Assembly: GCF_900094545.1 (NCBI RefSeq)
Contig: NZ_FMAH01000014.1
Span: 54,244 to 118,243 of the forward strand
DNA from: Martinezella miluonensis
Lineage (GTDB): Bacteria; Pseudomonadota; Alphaproteobacteria; Rhizobiales; Rhizobiaceae
DNA: 64,000 nt
Direction of reading: 5' to 3'
Part shown: piece after piece, positions 35,849 to 44,908 of the stretch
How the letters are laid out: the number at the start of each line of letters is the position of its first letter
Numbering within the stretch: the first letter of the stretch is position 1
The notes under the pieces: generated by a model
The model's input: the letters and a program-made list of their open reading frames with translations, nothing else
Database searches by the model: none
Told to the model about the DNA's origin: nothing
Position numbers and translations under genes: made by a program

Positions 35849-36934
35849 ATGAATTCCTTCACTCCAGCCACGTCTATCGATGGACAGGCGCCGCCTGAAC
35901 GATCATCAGGCGATGAGATCGTCCGTCTGGTCGATGTCCGCCGCCGGTTTGGAGCGACGCCCGCGCTCGACGGCATTTCGCTGACGGCGCGCCGCGGCGA
36001 GATCGTGGGCATCATCGGCCGCAGCGGCGCCGGCAAGTCGACGCTCATCCGCTGCCTGAACGGGCTGGAACGTGCCGACAGCGGCGAAATCCACATCGAA
36101 GGCCGCGATATCGCACGTCTGTCGGAGAAGGAACTGCAGCCGCTGCGCCGCCGCATCGGCATGGTCTTCCAGCACTTCAATCTGCTTTCCTCGAGGACGG
36201 TCGAAGAAAACATCGCGCTGCCGCTGAAGATCGAGGGCGTCGGCAAGGCCGAACGATTGCAGCGCGCCCGCGAACTACTGGAACTCGTCGGCCTCGCCGA
36301 CAAGGCGAAGGCCTATCCTTCTGCCCTGTCCGGCGGCCAGAAGCAGCGCGTCGGCATCGCCCGCGCTCTTGCGGCTCGGCCTGCCATTCTTCTGTCGGAC
36401 GAAGCGACGTCGGCCCTCGACCCGGAAACCACCCGGTCCATCCTGGCTCTTCTGAAGGATATCAACCGCAAGCTCGGCCTGACGATCCTGCTCATTACCC
36501 ATGAGATGGAAGTGATCCGCTCGATCGCCGATCGCGTCGCGGTCATCGACGCCGGTAGGATCGTCGAAGAGGGTTCGGTATGGACTGTTTTCGCCAATCC
36601 GGAAACAGAGATTGCGGCAAGCCTGCTCAGCGGCGCCCGTCCGCAGCTTCCCGAGCATATCGCCGCCCGCCTTTCCCCGTCATCGGGCACCGAAGCCATC
36701 CTCAGCGTCGATCTTGCCGGCCCTGCTGCCCAAGGCGCGCTCTTTGCCGAGCTTTCGGCCGCGCTTCCCCGGTCTTTCCGGCTGGTCCACGGCGGCATCG
36801 ACCATATCCAGAACCAGCCCGTTGCCCGCTTCTTCGTCGCGGTGCCGACGCGCGACGCAACCTTGCCGGCGCAGGTCAGTGATTTTCTGAAAGCCCGTTC
36901 CGCCCGGGTGGAGGTTCTAGGCTATGACAACTGA
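35849..36934 (+). CDS. metN: Methionine ABC transporter ATP-binding protein
   Basis: A 361-residue ATPase from the ATG at 35849. Walker A is GRSGAGKST, the signature is LSGGQKQR, Walker B is ILLSDEATSALD and the switch histidine is in LITHEME. The extra C-terminal domain (about 270-361) is the NIL/ACT-like regulatory domain typical of MetN, which shuts the transporter when intracellular methionine is high. It overlaps metI by 11 bp. With metQ it forms the MetNIQ importer. Confidence 0.92.
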   Translation: MNSFTPATSIDGQAPPERSSGDEIVRLVDVRRRFGATPALDGISLTARRGEIVGIIGRSGAGKSTLIRCLNGLERADSGEIHIEGRDIARLSEKELQPLRRRIGMVFQHFNLLSSRTVEENIALPLKIEGVGKAERLQRARELLELVGLADKAKAYPSALSGGQKQRVGIARALAARPAILLSDEATSALDPETTRSILALLKDINRKLGLTILLITHEMEVIRSIADRVAVIDAGRIVEEGSVWTVFANPETEIAASLLSGARPQLPEHIAARLSPSSGTEAILSVDLAGPAAQGALFAELSAALPRSFRLVHGGIDHIQNQPVARFFVAVPTRDATLPAQVSDFLKARSARVEVLGYDN

Positions 36935-37580
36935 TGTAATCCTCGGCCTGCTCTGGCGCTCCTTCTGGCAAACGGTCTGGATGACGGGCGCATCCGGCTT
37001 TCTCTCGCTGGTCATTGGCCTGCCACTCGGCCTCGCTCTCGTCGTCACCAGCCGTGGCGGCATCGCCGAACAGGGTTCAATCAGCCGCGTTCTGGGCGTC
37101 TTGGTCGACGGCTTCCGCGCCGTGCCTTTCGTGATCCTGCTCATCGCCTTGATTCCGCTGACGCGTTGGATCGTCGGCACTGCACTCGGCACAACGGCCG
37201 CGATCGTGCCGCTGACCATCGCCGCCATCCCCTATTACGCACGCGTCGCCGAGGTCTCGCTGCGCGATGTCGATCGCGGCCTGATCGATGCCGTACGTGC
37301 CATGGGCGGCAATCGCTGGACCATCGTCCGCGAGGTGCTGATACCGGAAGCTATGCCCGGCATCGTCGCCGGCTTCACCGTAACCATGGTGACGCTGATC
37401 GGCGCTTCCGCCATGGCCGGCACGATCGGCGGCGGCGGCCTCGGCGACCTCGCCATCCGCTATGGCTACCAACGCTACGAAACGAACGTCATGATCGCCG
37501 TCGTCATTATCCTGATCATTCTGGTCTGGGGTATGCAATGGCTGGGCGATCGCCTCGCCACCCGGCTCGATCGCCGCTAG
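36924..37580 (+). CDS. metI: Methionine ABC transporter permease
   Basis: A 218-residue inner-membrane protein with five predicted helices, as expected for MetI. The EAA loop is YYARVAEVSLRDVDRGLIDA followed by MGGNRW. The segment GASAMAGTIGGGGLGDLAIRYGYQRYE near the C-terminus is highly characteristic. It forms the channel of the methionine importer. Its start lies inside the metN 3' end, so translation is probably coupled. Confidence 0.93.
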   Translation: MTTDVILGLLWRSFWQTVWMTGASGFLSLVIGLPLGLALVVTSRGGIAEQGSISRVLGVLVDGFRAVPFVILLIALIPLTRWIVGTALGTTAAIVPLTIAAIPYYARVAEVSLRDVDRGLIDAVRAMGGNRWTIVREVLIPEAMPGIVAGFTVTMVTLIGASAMAGTIGGGGLGDLAIRYGYQRYETNVMIAVVIILIILVWGMQWLGDRLATRLDRR

Positions 37581-37643
37581 TCCTGTTGATGCAAATCCAT
37601 TCCCTGCGCAGAGAGACGCTGCGCCGGGAACGGAGAGCTTTGA

Positions 37644-38675
37644 TCAGTTGCGCGTCACCGGCTTCGACCGCATGCGCGACACCGTCTCCCGCTCCGCGCG
37701 CTTGCAGCGCATCGGCGGCAGGCCGCGATCCATCAGATCCATATCCTCCAGCACCATATCGCCCATCTTCTTGAAGGCGCTGTCGAGCGCGCCGGCGCGA
37801 TGGGCCGAGCGGAGGAAGCCCTTGAGCTTGCGCACCGGATGATCCTTGCCGAGCGGCTCCTCGGGATAGACATCGCTCGCCGCCACGATATGGCCCGAGG
37901 CGACTGCGGCCATCAGCGCATCGAAATCGACGACGTCTGCACGGCTGAGGAGAATGAAGGCCGCTCCCTTGCGCATCCCCGCGAAAGCTTCGGCACCGAG
38001 AAAACCCTTGTTCTCACTGGTGACGGAGGCAACCACGAAAATGAAATCGCTGCCGGACAAGACTTCGTCCAGCCCGGCGGGCTGCACGCCATGCTCCCTG
38101 AGGATCGACGGCGGCATCCACGGATCGAACACCCTGATATTGGCGCGGAAGCCGGAAAGCACCCGGTTCAACGCCTTGCCGAGATCGCCGAAACCGACAA
38201 TGCCGATGTCGCTGCCCGAAATCAGCCGGGCGCTTGCATTGCCGTCACCGCCCCAAAGCTCTCTGCCCTCACGAAAATCCAGATCGGCATCAGCGATGCC
38301 GCGCGCCAGGCTCAGCGCAAATCCAAGCCCGATCTCGGCGACCGGCTCGGCAAAGACCAGGCCCGTGGTGACGACATGAATGCCGCGCTCGAAAAGCACC
38401 TCGTAAGGCATGTTGTTGATGAGGTTGCTCTCGACGTTCAGGATGCAGCGCAGTTGCGGCATGCGATCCAGCGTTTCCTTCGACAAAGGCGGCTGGCCGA
38501 TGATGTAACGCGCCTCGCCGAGCACCGCGTCGCCAAGTCCGGCGATATTTTCCGGGTCCGCCTCGACAAGGCGGTACTTCGAATGAAGGAGCGACAATGC
38601 GTCCCTGGTGAAGATAAGCTCAAGCGAGCGCGGTTCCGGCGCGCTGATGGCCAAGTGTCTGCTGTCGGTCGTCAT
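37644..38675 (-). CDS. D-2-hydroxyacid dehydrogenase-like protein
   Basis: A 343-residue protein of the D-isomer 2-hydroxyacid dehydrogenase family. NAD binding is shown by SDIGIVGFGDLGKAL. The expected catalytic residues lie in LLSRADVVDFDAL (Arg), SDVYPEEPLGKDHP (acid region) and RSAHRAGALD (His). The substrate-binding N-terminal domain contains NVESNLINN in place of the usual VGVDNID-type segment. It would reduce a 2-keto acid or oxidise a 2-hydroxy acid; the substrate is unknown. It is convergent with metI and starts 55 bp before a glycosylase gene's end on the same strand. Confidence 0.83.
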   Translation of the reverse strand: MTTDSRHLAISAPEPRSLELIFTRDALSLLHSKYRLVEADPENIAGLGDAVLGEARYIIGQPPLSKETLDRMPQLRCILNVESNLINNMPYEVLFERGIHVVTTGLVFAEPVAEIGLGFALSLARGIADADLDFREGRELWGGDGNASARLISGSDIGIVGFGDLGKALNRVLSGFRANIRVFDPWMPPSILREHGVQPAGLDEVLSGSDFIFVVASVTSENKGFLGAEAFAGMRKGAAFILLSRADVVDFDALMAAVASGHIVAASDVYPEEPLGKDHPVRKLKGFLRSAHRAGALDSAFKKMGDMVLEDMDLMDRGLPPMRCKRAERETVSRMRSKPVTRN

Positions 38676-38730
38676 TCCGTTCCTCCCTGTCTTGGGGCGA
38701 GATCCAATATCATTCGATAGACGAGATCAA

Positions 38731-39426
38731 TCAGGCCTCGTCCTCTTCTCCCGGCATCCCAACGGAGAAGGCACAGATGCGCGAGAGATGGGTGAGCGGC
38801 AGGCCCGTCTCCGCATGCCAGGCATTGAACTGATCCTGTATCAACCGCAGATCCTTCTTGGTCGGCTTGCTTTCGGAGATCGGCACGCCGGAAAGCCGCA
38901 GGCAGACGAGAACGTCATGGCTCATGACGAAGCTATCGCGGCCGATTGCCCGCAGCAGATATTGCCCGGTCATGCCGCCAAGCCGGTTGGCCTGTTTGTC
39001 CAGGACGGCAAGCAGGCCGATCTGATCTTCCAGCGGCCAATCGGCAAAGAAGCGGCCGGCACTGCCGTGCTCGTCTGCAACCCGGCGGACGAACTGCGCG
39101 TTGGCGCGCACCGACATGATCTTGGCGCCGTTGCGGATAACGCGCGTATCCGAGGTCAAATCATGCCAATAATCATCCGGCGCGAGATTGAGAAAGGCGG
39201 GATCGAAGCCGGAAAAGGCAGCTTCGAAACCCGGCCATTTGGCATCGATGACGTTGCGCACGAAGCCCGCGTAGAAGATATAGCGCGTCATCTCCGACAG
39301 AATCCGATCGTCAGGCAGGGTCCGCAGCGCGTCATGGCTGGGCGCCTTCGGCATCAATGCCTTCAGCCCGCCCGCGCCGCCCTTGCGCTTCTCCGCCCGC
39401 TCCTTGATCTCCGCAAAGCTTCCCAT
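38731..39426 (-). CDS. DNA-3-methyladenine glycosylase I family protein
   Basis: A 231-residue base-excision glycosylase-like protein. Supporting stretches are LSEMTRYIFYAGFVRNVIDAKWPGF and the helix-hairpin-helix-like part around QANRLGGMTGQYLLRAIGRDSFVMSHDV. It would remove 3-methyladenine from alkylated DNA. The sequence is more divergent and longer than E. coli Tag, so the precise lesion may differ. GGGAG precedes the ATG at 39426. It is upstream of the 2-hydroxyacid dehydrogenase gene on the same strand. Confidence 0.75.
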   Translation of the reverse strand: MGSFAEIKERAEKRKGGAGGLKALMPKAPSHDALRTLPDDRILSEMTRYIFYAGFVRNVIDAKWPGFEAAFSGFDPAFLNLAPDDYWHDLTSDTRVIRNGAKIMSVRANAQFVRRVADEHGSAGRFFADWPLEDQIGLLAVLDKQANRLGGMTGQYLLRAIGRDSFVMSHDVLVCLRLSGVPISESKPTKKDLRLIQDQFNAWHAETGLPLTHLSRICAFSVGMPGEEDEA

Positions 39427-39685
39427 GCGTTTCTCCCTTCGACTGCGCTGTGCACCAAGTCTTTTACGATCCGGCGCCTATGCGCAAGGGGTCGGCAAGC
39501 GCGCATGTGCCTAGCGAAAACACGGCATGAAAATCAACGATTCCAAAGTTGATCGGACCGCCGCTTGAAATGGCCTGACGGCGATTGAAACAACCCCGGA
39601 CTGCACCAGATACTTTCATGAAATTAACTTGAGATTTCACACATCGTGGCGTTAATTCGGCGGCATCGGATCGGAGCCTCGTACC

Positions 39686-39946
39686 ATGAACAACAAAGAC
39701 TGGAACTACCCCATCATGGTTATCTGCAAGCGTACCGGAAAGGTCTATACGGTCGCGAGCACGAAGGAAGCGCTGGACATGCTGCTCAACGCGTGGCCTG
39801 TGGCGGAAGGCAAGGCATTTCTAATGGCCCTGCAGGTCTGCGCCGACGTCGAAAGCGGCCATGGACAGTCGCTGGAAGCCCGCAACAGCTTCCTGGCGGC
39901 TGCGATGGAAGCCAGCGTTCCGGTCGAAATCCCGGCGATCCAGTAG
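39686..39946 (+). CDS. DUF982 family protein (paralogue 1)
   Basis: An 86-residue protein of the DUF982 family, which is expanded in rhizobia and has no known function. The family core is visible as TKEALDMLLNAWPVAEGKAFLMALQVCADV (quoted here as key residues Trp37, Pro38 and a C-terminal helix with AARNSF-like spacing). There is no signal peptide or membrane helix. Two more paralogues follow within 1.1 kb on the same strand, each with its own spacing and probably its own promoter. Confidence 0.8.
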   Translation: MNNKDWNYPIMVICKRTGKVYTVASTKEALDMLLNAWPVAEGKAFLMALQVCADVESGHGQSLEARNSFLAAAMEASVPVEIPAIQ

Positions 39947-40199
39947 AAATTCTTCCCGAGCCAGACCGTGCTCCAGACAACTCCATAGGACCATGGCCGA
40001 AGTCACCGCGGGCGCGACGCGTTCGATGATTGGAGCGGAGCAATCGCCCCATAATCGTCGCACGCATCGCTCCGCCGTCAGCCCACTTGAAGCTTGCGGC
40101 AGGGTTCAATCCGATCAGTGCCCGTTTAATTTTCCGAAAAATTTCGAAACCTTTTCCAGCGGCGGGAGTTTGGGTAGCGATGTCGGAGCACTATAAAAA

Positions 40200-40457
40200 A
40201 TGAATATGACTGTTAGAGCCAGCTATGTCCGCTGGTCCGAGCCCGTTTATCTGCGCATCGGCTATGGGATGCCCGAAACGATAAGAAGTCCGAAAGAAGC
40301 TCTCAACCACCTCCTTTTCCGTTGGCCAACGATCCGGGGCGAGAAATACCAATCAGCAGCGAATCTCTGCAGTGCTGCAAACGGAAATCCGTTTCTATGC
40401 GAGCAGGCCAGGAAGATATTCGTTGAAGCCTGCGTCGAAGCAGACGTGCTGGATTAG
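40200..40457 (+). CDS. DUF982 family protein (paralogue 2)
   Basis: An 85-residue DUF982 protein with the family pattern SPKEALNHLLFRWP followed by a helix ending ARKIFVEACVEADV. It is more divergent than paralogue 1 and carries three cysteines. The upstream 250 bp contain no gene. A clear ribosome site is missing before the ATG at 40200; a second ATG two codons in is possible. Function unknown. Confidence 0.72.
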   Translation: MNMTVRASYVRWSEPVYLRIGYGMPETIRSPKEALNHLLFRWPTIRGEKYQSAANLCSAANGNPFLCEQARKIFVEACVEADVLD

Positions 40458-40780
40458 GTCCGCCTGCAAAAACTCGGGCAAGCCTGAACAGATTAGGCGC
40501 TGTTTGCATTGGGCCGCGCTGCATGATGCTGACGGCTAGCCCTGCTTCGCTCGCAAGCCGGCGCCTCAAGCGAGCAATAGCCATCCATAGCGCATAGCCG
40601 CCAACGAAATCCGGAGCCGGCGAGCACAACTATGTGTATAGTTGCAGGAAACGGCTGACCATTCCGCCGTCATCGGCGTGCAACCGAAAACAGCCGTACC
40701 AACGCCGGGCGAGATCGCGTGCCATTCGGAACGCTTCTTGCAGGCTTACCGGAGCATTTACGTTTCGGAGGTAACGCGTT
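40458..40780. other. Intergenic region between DUF982 paralogues
   Basis: This 323-bp gap has no gene that I can support. Short frames across it lack DUF982 features, so I do not see a decayed fourth copy. The right edge holds CGGAGG (40765-40770), the ribosome site of the next gene. Confidence 0.4.
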
Positions 40781-41035
40781 TTGAAACGAAACACTTTACG
40801 GCCATTTCCGGCTGTCACGCTTGTGCTGGGAGAGAACGGCAATTATCGCCGCGTCAATTCGGTACACCAGGTTGCGGAATTGCTGCTGCAACATTGGCCG
40901 GTCGAAAGCGGCGAAGAATATGTTGCCGCAGTACGCGTGTGCCTTGAGGCCATGCTGGGTGCCGCCCCACCTGAAGCGGCAAGGGAGGCCTTGATCCGGG
41001 CTGCCGCCGAGGCAGGTATATCCGTGATGCAGTGA
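40781..41035 (+). CDS. DUF982 family protein (paralogue 3, TTG start)
   Basis: An 84-residue DUF982 protein showing NSVHQVAELLLQHWPVESG and a C-terminal AAREALIRAAAEAG helix. No ATG or GTG is suitably placed. A TTG at 40781 lies about 8-9 bp after GGAGG, giving a complete protein with a basic N-terminus. Its distance from paralogue 2 and lack of shared DNA identity argue for old duplication. Function unknown. Confidence 0.72.
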   Translation: MKRNTLRPFPAVTLVLGENGNYRRVNSVHQVAELLLQHWPVESGEEYVAAVRVCLEAMLGAAPPEAAREALIRAAAEAGISVMQ

Positions 41036-41158
41036 AATCGCCGCGCCGCGCCGCAAGCAATTGGAATCTAACAAGAAGCAATTCACCTTTTGTGAACCAC
41101 TGCCAGCGATTGTGCCAACAAAGGCAAGGCGATTCGCCTCGCCAATGACGGAGAGATT

Positions 41159-41410
41159 ATGTCGCTTTTAGCATTCCCGGCCGACAGACGTACCAGCGAC
41201 ATCAGACGCTGCGCCAAGGCCCTGCAGCAACTCAACGGCGAGGAAGCCAATCGTTTCTGGCGCTCGGAAATGGCAAGCTTCGCCGCGACATTGACGGAGC
41301 AAGGAATGGACGCCGACGAGATTTCGCGTCAAGCAGCACTCTTCATGCATGCGGTTCAGATGGAACTGCAGCTCGCCTTTGCGATTGACGAACTCAACGC
41401 CTCCGCCTGA
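41159..41410 (+). CDS. Small protein resembling DUF6074
   Basis: An 83-residue helical protein. The N-terminus LLAFPADRRTSDIRRCAKAL followed by a WRSEMASF segment and an amphipathic C-terminal helix resembles the DUF6074 family of short rhizobial proteins, though I hold that assignment loosely. GGAGAG precedes the ATG. It closes the patch of small genes and is convergent with a secreted hypothetical protein 5 bp away. Confidence 0.6.
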   Translation: MSLLAFPADRRTSDIRRCAKALQQLNGEEANRFWRSEMASFAATLTEQGMDADEISRQAALFMHAVQMELQLAFAIDELNASA

Positions 41411-41415
41411 GGCCG

Positions 41416-41742
41416 CTATTTCGGCAGCCGGCAGAATGCGATCGACTTGTCGCCGCTCGTCGGCGACTTGATCTGCACAGTCCATTCCCCGCCGGGAAAA
41501 TGATATCCCTTGGACGCGGCGACGCCTGCGATCTGCATGCAGGCTTTCCGAGCATCGGCGGTCGGCAAGTCGATCGTCGCCGTAAGCGCGTATTTCCGGC
41601 TGGAAACCTGGCACGGCGCCGTGAACAAGCCGGTATTGTCTATCATCTTGCAGACCCGGAACGCATTGCTCACGGGATCATCGGCAGCCATTGCAGAACT
41701 GGCGACCACCAAAACAGTGGCCACCGCCAAAAGTCGTTTCAT
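41416..41742 (-). CDS. Small secreted protein (hypothetical)
   Basis: A 108-residue protein with a clear Sec signal peptide (MKRLLAVATVLVVASSAMA, cleavage near residue 19). The mature domain of about 89 residues has four cysteines (in RVCKM, APCQV, KACMQ and AFCRL), which suggests two disulfides in the periplasm. The inner ATG at 41742 was chosen because the signal peptide begins there. I recognise no family. It ends 5 bp from the convergent small gene. Confidence 0.75.
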   Translation of the reverse strand: MKRLLAVATVLVVASSAMAADDPVSNAFRVCKMIDNTGLFTAPCQVSSRKYALTATIDLPTADARKACMQIAGVAASKGYHFPGGEWTVQIKSPTSGDKSIAFCRLPK

Positions 41743-42095
41743 TGAAAACCCCGTTCCCCAGTGCAGCACGCTGCCAGAGCGTGTTTCGTCTTGCAAGACG
41801 TGCCGCGCGGATTTGCGGTGGCTGTTTGAAAATACAACGCAAATATAGGCAACTTGTTCTCATAAAAGACACTTCCGGGGGGCTTCCGGGGATGTCAGCT
41901 TGAAGAAAGCGGTGGTTCAGCGAGCGGCTTCGCGAGAGGCACTGATCATCCCCCTCCGCGGATCTGGCACCAATCACTCCCGTCGCTGCCGCTCTCCTTC
42001 CGGCCTGTGAAAATCGCTTTTCCGGCAGCACCATATTAACTTTCCTGATATTAGAACACTCGGAATTAGCGAAACTGCTATCCGGAACCAAAGCG
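41743..42095. other. Intergenic region upstream of the PilZ gene
   Basis: A 353-bp gap carrying the divergent upstream regions of the secreted-protein gene and the PilZ gene. I see no repeat, RNA gene or clear terminator. Open frames across it are continuations of the secreted-protein frame. Confidence 0.4.
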
Positions 42096-42350
42096 ATGAC
42101 CGAACCCTCGCAAGAAAGCAGAACGTCGGGACGCAAGCGGACACTTCTCGGCGCCAAGATCATCTTCAACGGCGGACACTCGGTCTTCGATTGCGTCGTA
42201 AGAAACCTGTCGGAGACCGGTGCGATGATCCAGATCGAAAACCCGCTCTCAACTCCGGACAGCTTTGATCTTCAGCTATCGGACAACAGGCTGTTGGCCT
42301 GCGAAGTTCGCTGGCGGAAGATCAACAGCATGGGCGTTCAATTCGTGTAA
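42096..42350 (+). CDS. PilZ-domain protein
   Basis: An 84-residue single-domain PilZ protein, the class that binds the second messenger c-di-GMP. Arginines in the N-terminus (RTSGRKR) supply the RxxxR-type element. The second motif is NLSETGAMIQ, matching [DN]xSxxG. The rest is the small beta-barrel ending in VRWRKINSMGVQFV. It could tune motility or exopolysaccharide output, but no partner is adjacent and the effect is unknown. Stand-alone PilZ proteins of this size are common in Rhizobiaceae. Confidence 0.85.
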   Translation: MTEPSQESRTSGRKRTLLGAKIIFNGGHSVFDCVVRNLSETGAMIQIENPLSTPDSFDLQLSDNRLLACEVRWRKINSMGVQFV

Positions 42351-42615
42351 GAGTGCCTTCGCGAGCCGGTCTGCGACGAATAGGGGCACCGCCCGTCGTC
42401 TGCGGGGACTCGACGACCCCGCCCGCTCAAGCCTGGCGCAAGCTGACAAACCTAGCCTCCCCCATGAAAGCTAGGGATCAGTAGCTCGTTCGGACAAGGC
42501 AGCCATTCAGCCAGAAACGAGACGGCATCCATGGCCTGTATCGACCCCAAAGATTGCACCTGAAATTGCATGCTTTGGGTTCAGGCACAAGCGCGGCAGC
42601 GTTGGGGAACACGAC

Positions 42616-44169
42616 GTGAATACAGCTCCGAACTCCAATCAATTCAATTCGTATCTCATCGGCGCACCAAATGCCCAACCCGGCCCGGCTCAGACTTTTC
42701 CGACACCGGCCGCCACCCGGGAGACGCGTCCGCTTCCGTCCGTCAGGACATTCGACGTCTTCGACACGCTGATCGCACGTCGCTGCGTCGAGCCCGCCCA
42801 TGTCTTCGAGATCGTGGGCAAGCGTGCGGGTCTTTCATCTTTCGCGGTGGCGCGCAAGCAGGCCGAGGCAAAGGTCGCCCAGCACCCCTACAATCTCGAT
42901 ATGATCTACGACGAACTGGCGGTCGCGCTGCAGCTCGACTCGCTGCAGACCTCCGCGCTGAAGGCGCTGGAGATCGATGTAGAACTGGAGCAGGTCATTC
43001 CAATTGCGGAAAACATGGCCCGCCTTCGCCACGGCGACGTGCTGATCTCCGACATGTATCTCGGCCCCGACATTATCCGCCGGTTGCTCGACAAGGCAGG
43101 CCTCGACAAGAAGGTGAGCCTGATCGTGACCTCCGACGGCAAGCGGTCCGGTGCGATCTGGCCGCAGGCACAGGCGAACCTGGCGATCGAAGAGCATCTT
43201 GGCGACAATGCCCACTCCGATGTGGAAATGCCGCGCCGCTTCAATATTCCCAATCGCCACACAACCATTTTCGGTCTCAACCCGGTCGAGAGCGTTCTGA
43301 TGCAGATCGGTCTCCGGCAGCTTGCGGAACTCTGCCGCGAGACCAGGCTTTCGACCTGGGCGACTGACCCGCGGAGCCGAACCGTCCAGGTGATCCAGGC
43401 GAGCCTGAACTTTCCGATCATGCTGCTTGCAAGCGTCGCTCTAGCGAGGCTTGCTGCACGCCTCGACAAGCGCTCGATCCTCTTCTCCAGCCGGGACTGC
43501 GATTCCTGGATGCCGCTGTTCGAGAAGGTGTCACAACGGCTCGGATTTACCTGTCAGGCAACCTATTTCTATACGAGCCGCCTCGCCAAGATGCAGCCCT
43601 CGGCCAGCTACGCGGCCTATGCGAAGCGCCTGTTCTCCGATGATGCGGTGATCGTCGATCTCTGCGGCACCGGATGGTCGCTTGCCAATTTCGCCGCCAC
43701 GCTCGGCCTGCGCAACCTGCCGGTATTTTTCCTTCATAAGCTGCCGACCGCGCCAGCCTATGAAGCGATGGCCGCGACCCCGCAGACCTGTCAGTTCCAC
43801 ACGGTCATCTCGCCATCGGAAACAGGCATCGAGAATACCGTGCTTGAAATGAGCAACTATGCCACGCATGGCATGGTCGAGGATGTCCGCATGCTGCAGG
43901 ACTTCGCCATTCCGGTCTTTGCGAGCGACAGCCGCTCGGCCGAGACCCTGGCGATCGTGCAGGCGCAGCAAGATTGCTTCGCAACGGCCGTCGAGCTCAT
44001 GGAGAAATATGATCTGCATGAAGTCTTCGCCTTGGACGATGCATCGCTCGTTGCGGTGTCGACAGCACTCTACGGCATGCTGACACAGCAGACGGAATTA
44101 CGCTCGATCTACGGCAGCAGCCACACAGCGGAAGAGACCGACGTTCGCCGCGCGCTCGGCTGCGCCTGA
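42616..44169 (+). CDS. HAD-superfamily hydrolase-like protein (COG5610 type)
   Basis: A 517-residue cytoplasmic protein beginning at GTG (42616). After a disordered proline-rich N-terminus it carries HAD motif I as FDVFDTLIARR (about residues 45-55) and a plausible second Asp segment in DVLISDMYLG. A long C-terminal domain contains SSRDCDSWMP and VIVDLCGTGWSL. Proteins of this type occur in capsule, O-antigen or rhamnan loci. Their enzymatic role is poorly defined. It is the first of three same-strand genes (gaps of 27 and 22 bp). Confidence 0.75.
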   Translation: MNTAPNSNQFNSYLIGAPNAQPGPAQTFPTPAATRETRPLPSVRTFDVFDTLIARRCVEPAHVFEIVGKRAGLSSFAVARKQAEAKVAQHPYNLDMIYDELAVALQLDSLQTSALKALEIDVELEQVIPIAENMARLRHGDVLISDMYLGPDIIRRLLDKAGLDKKVSLIVTSDGKRSGAIWPQAQANLAIEEHLGDNAHSDVEMPRRFNIPNRHTTIFGLNPVESVLMQIGLRQLAELCRETRLSTWATDPRSRTVQVIQASLNFPIMLLASVALARLAARLDKRSILFSSRDCDSWMPLFEKVSQRLGFTCQATYFYTSRLAKMQPSASYAAYAKRLFSDDAVIVDLCGTGWSLANFAATLGLRNLPVFFLHKLPTAPAYEAMAATPQTCQFHTVISPSETGIENTVLEMSNYATHGMVEDVRMLQDFAIPVFASDSRSAETLAIVQAQQDCFATAVELMEKYDLHEVFALDDASLVAVSTALYGMLTQQTELRSIYGSSHTAEETDVRRALGCA

Positions 44170-44196
44170 CGCCAGCTTTCTTTTGGAAGGACCTCC

Positions 44197-44886
44197 ATGC
44201 CTGAACTCGTAGAGCTTGCCGATTACTACCGGACCGACAAGGGAACGCAGATTGGCCACGCCCATAATTACGCGGCCCTGTACTCGTTTCTCTTCGAACA
44301 GTTTCGCGACCAGGCCTTTTCGATGCTGGAAATCGGCCTCGAGCGAGGCGGCGTCGAAGCGGGAGCCTCTGTCGACCGCGTGGGCAGCGACGTGCCGTCG
44401 ATCCGCATGTGGCTCAACTACTTTCCTCGCGCGAAGCTCTATGGTTTCGATCTCTCCGACTTCTCGCACATCCGGCTGGACCGCTTTGAGTTTCACCGCG
44501 GCGATCTCGGCAGCATACCCGATCTCGATCGCCTGAGTGCCGCCCTCCCGACGCTGAAGCTTCTCATCGACGACGGCTCGCATGCCTCGTTCCATCAGCA
44601 GCTTGCCTTCCTGAAGCTCTTCGACAAGGTCGAGCCCGGCGGGTTCTATGTCATTGAGGATTTTCACTGGCAGCCGCCCTTCGAAAGCTCTTTGCCGCCT
44701 TGCAAGAAGAGCGCGGAGGTTTTCGAAACCTTCCTGAAGACCGGCAAGCTCGATATTCCCTTCGCCCATCCGGATTATCTGAGCATGGTCGCCTCGCAGA
44801 TCCAGAACGTCTATGTCCACCGCAACAACCGCGGCGGCATCAACGACTGGCACTTCAAGATGGTTGCGCTGCAGAAGCGGCTTTGA
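44197..44886 (+). CDS. Class I SAM-dependent methyltransferase-like protein
   Basis: A 229-residue protein of the small group related to sugar O-methyltransferases and cephalosporin-hydroxylase-like proteins. Visible marks are TDKGTQIGHAHNYAALY near the N-terminus, MLEIGLERGG (SAM motif I), KLYGFDLSDFS, LLIDDGSHASFHQQ and GGFYVIEDFHW. It probably methylates a glycosyl residue. A GGAAGG ribosome site precedes the ATG. Its position between a HAD-like protein and a glycosyltransferase-like protein supports a surface-glycan role. Confidence 0.75.
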   Translation: MPELVELADYYRTDKGTQIGHAHNYAALYSFLFEQFRDQAFSMLEIGLERGGVEAGASVDRVGSDVPSIRMWLNYFPRAKLYGFDLSDFSHIRLDRFEFHRGDLGSIPDLDRLSAALPTLKLLIDDGSHASFHQQLAFLKLFDKVEPGGFYVIEDFHWQPPFESSLPPCKKSAEVFETFLKTGKLDIPFAHPDYLSMVASQIQNVYVHRNNRGGINDWHFKMVALQKRL

Positions 44887-44908
44887 AAGCAGAGCGAAAG
44901 ACGACAAC

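Noticed and set aside
42400..42425. GCGGGG/CCCCGC hairpin after the PilZ gene as a terminator
   Set aside because: No T-tract follows on either strand, so I do not call it a Rho-independent terminator.
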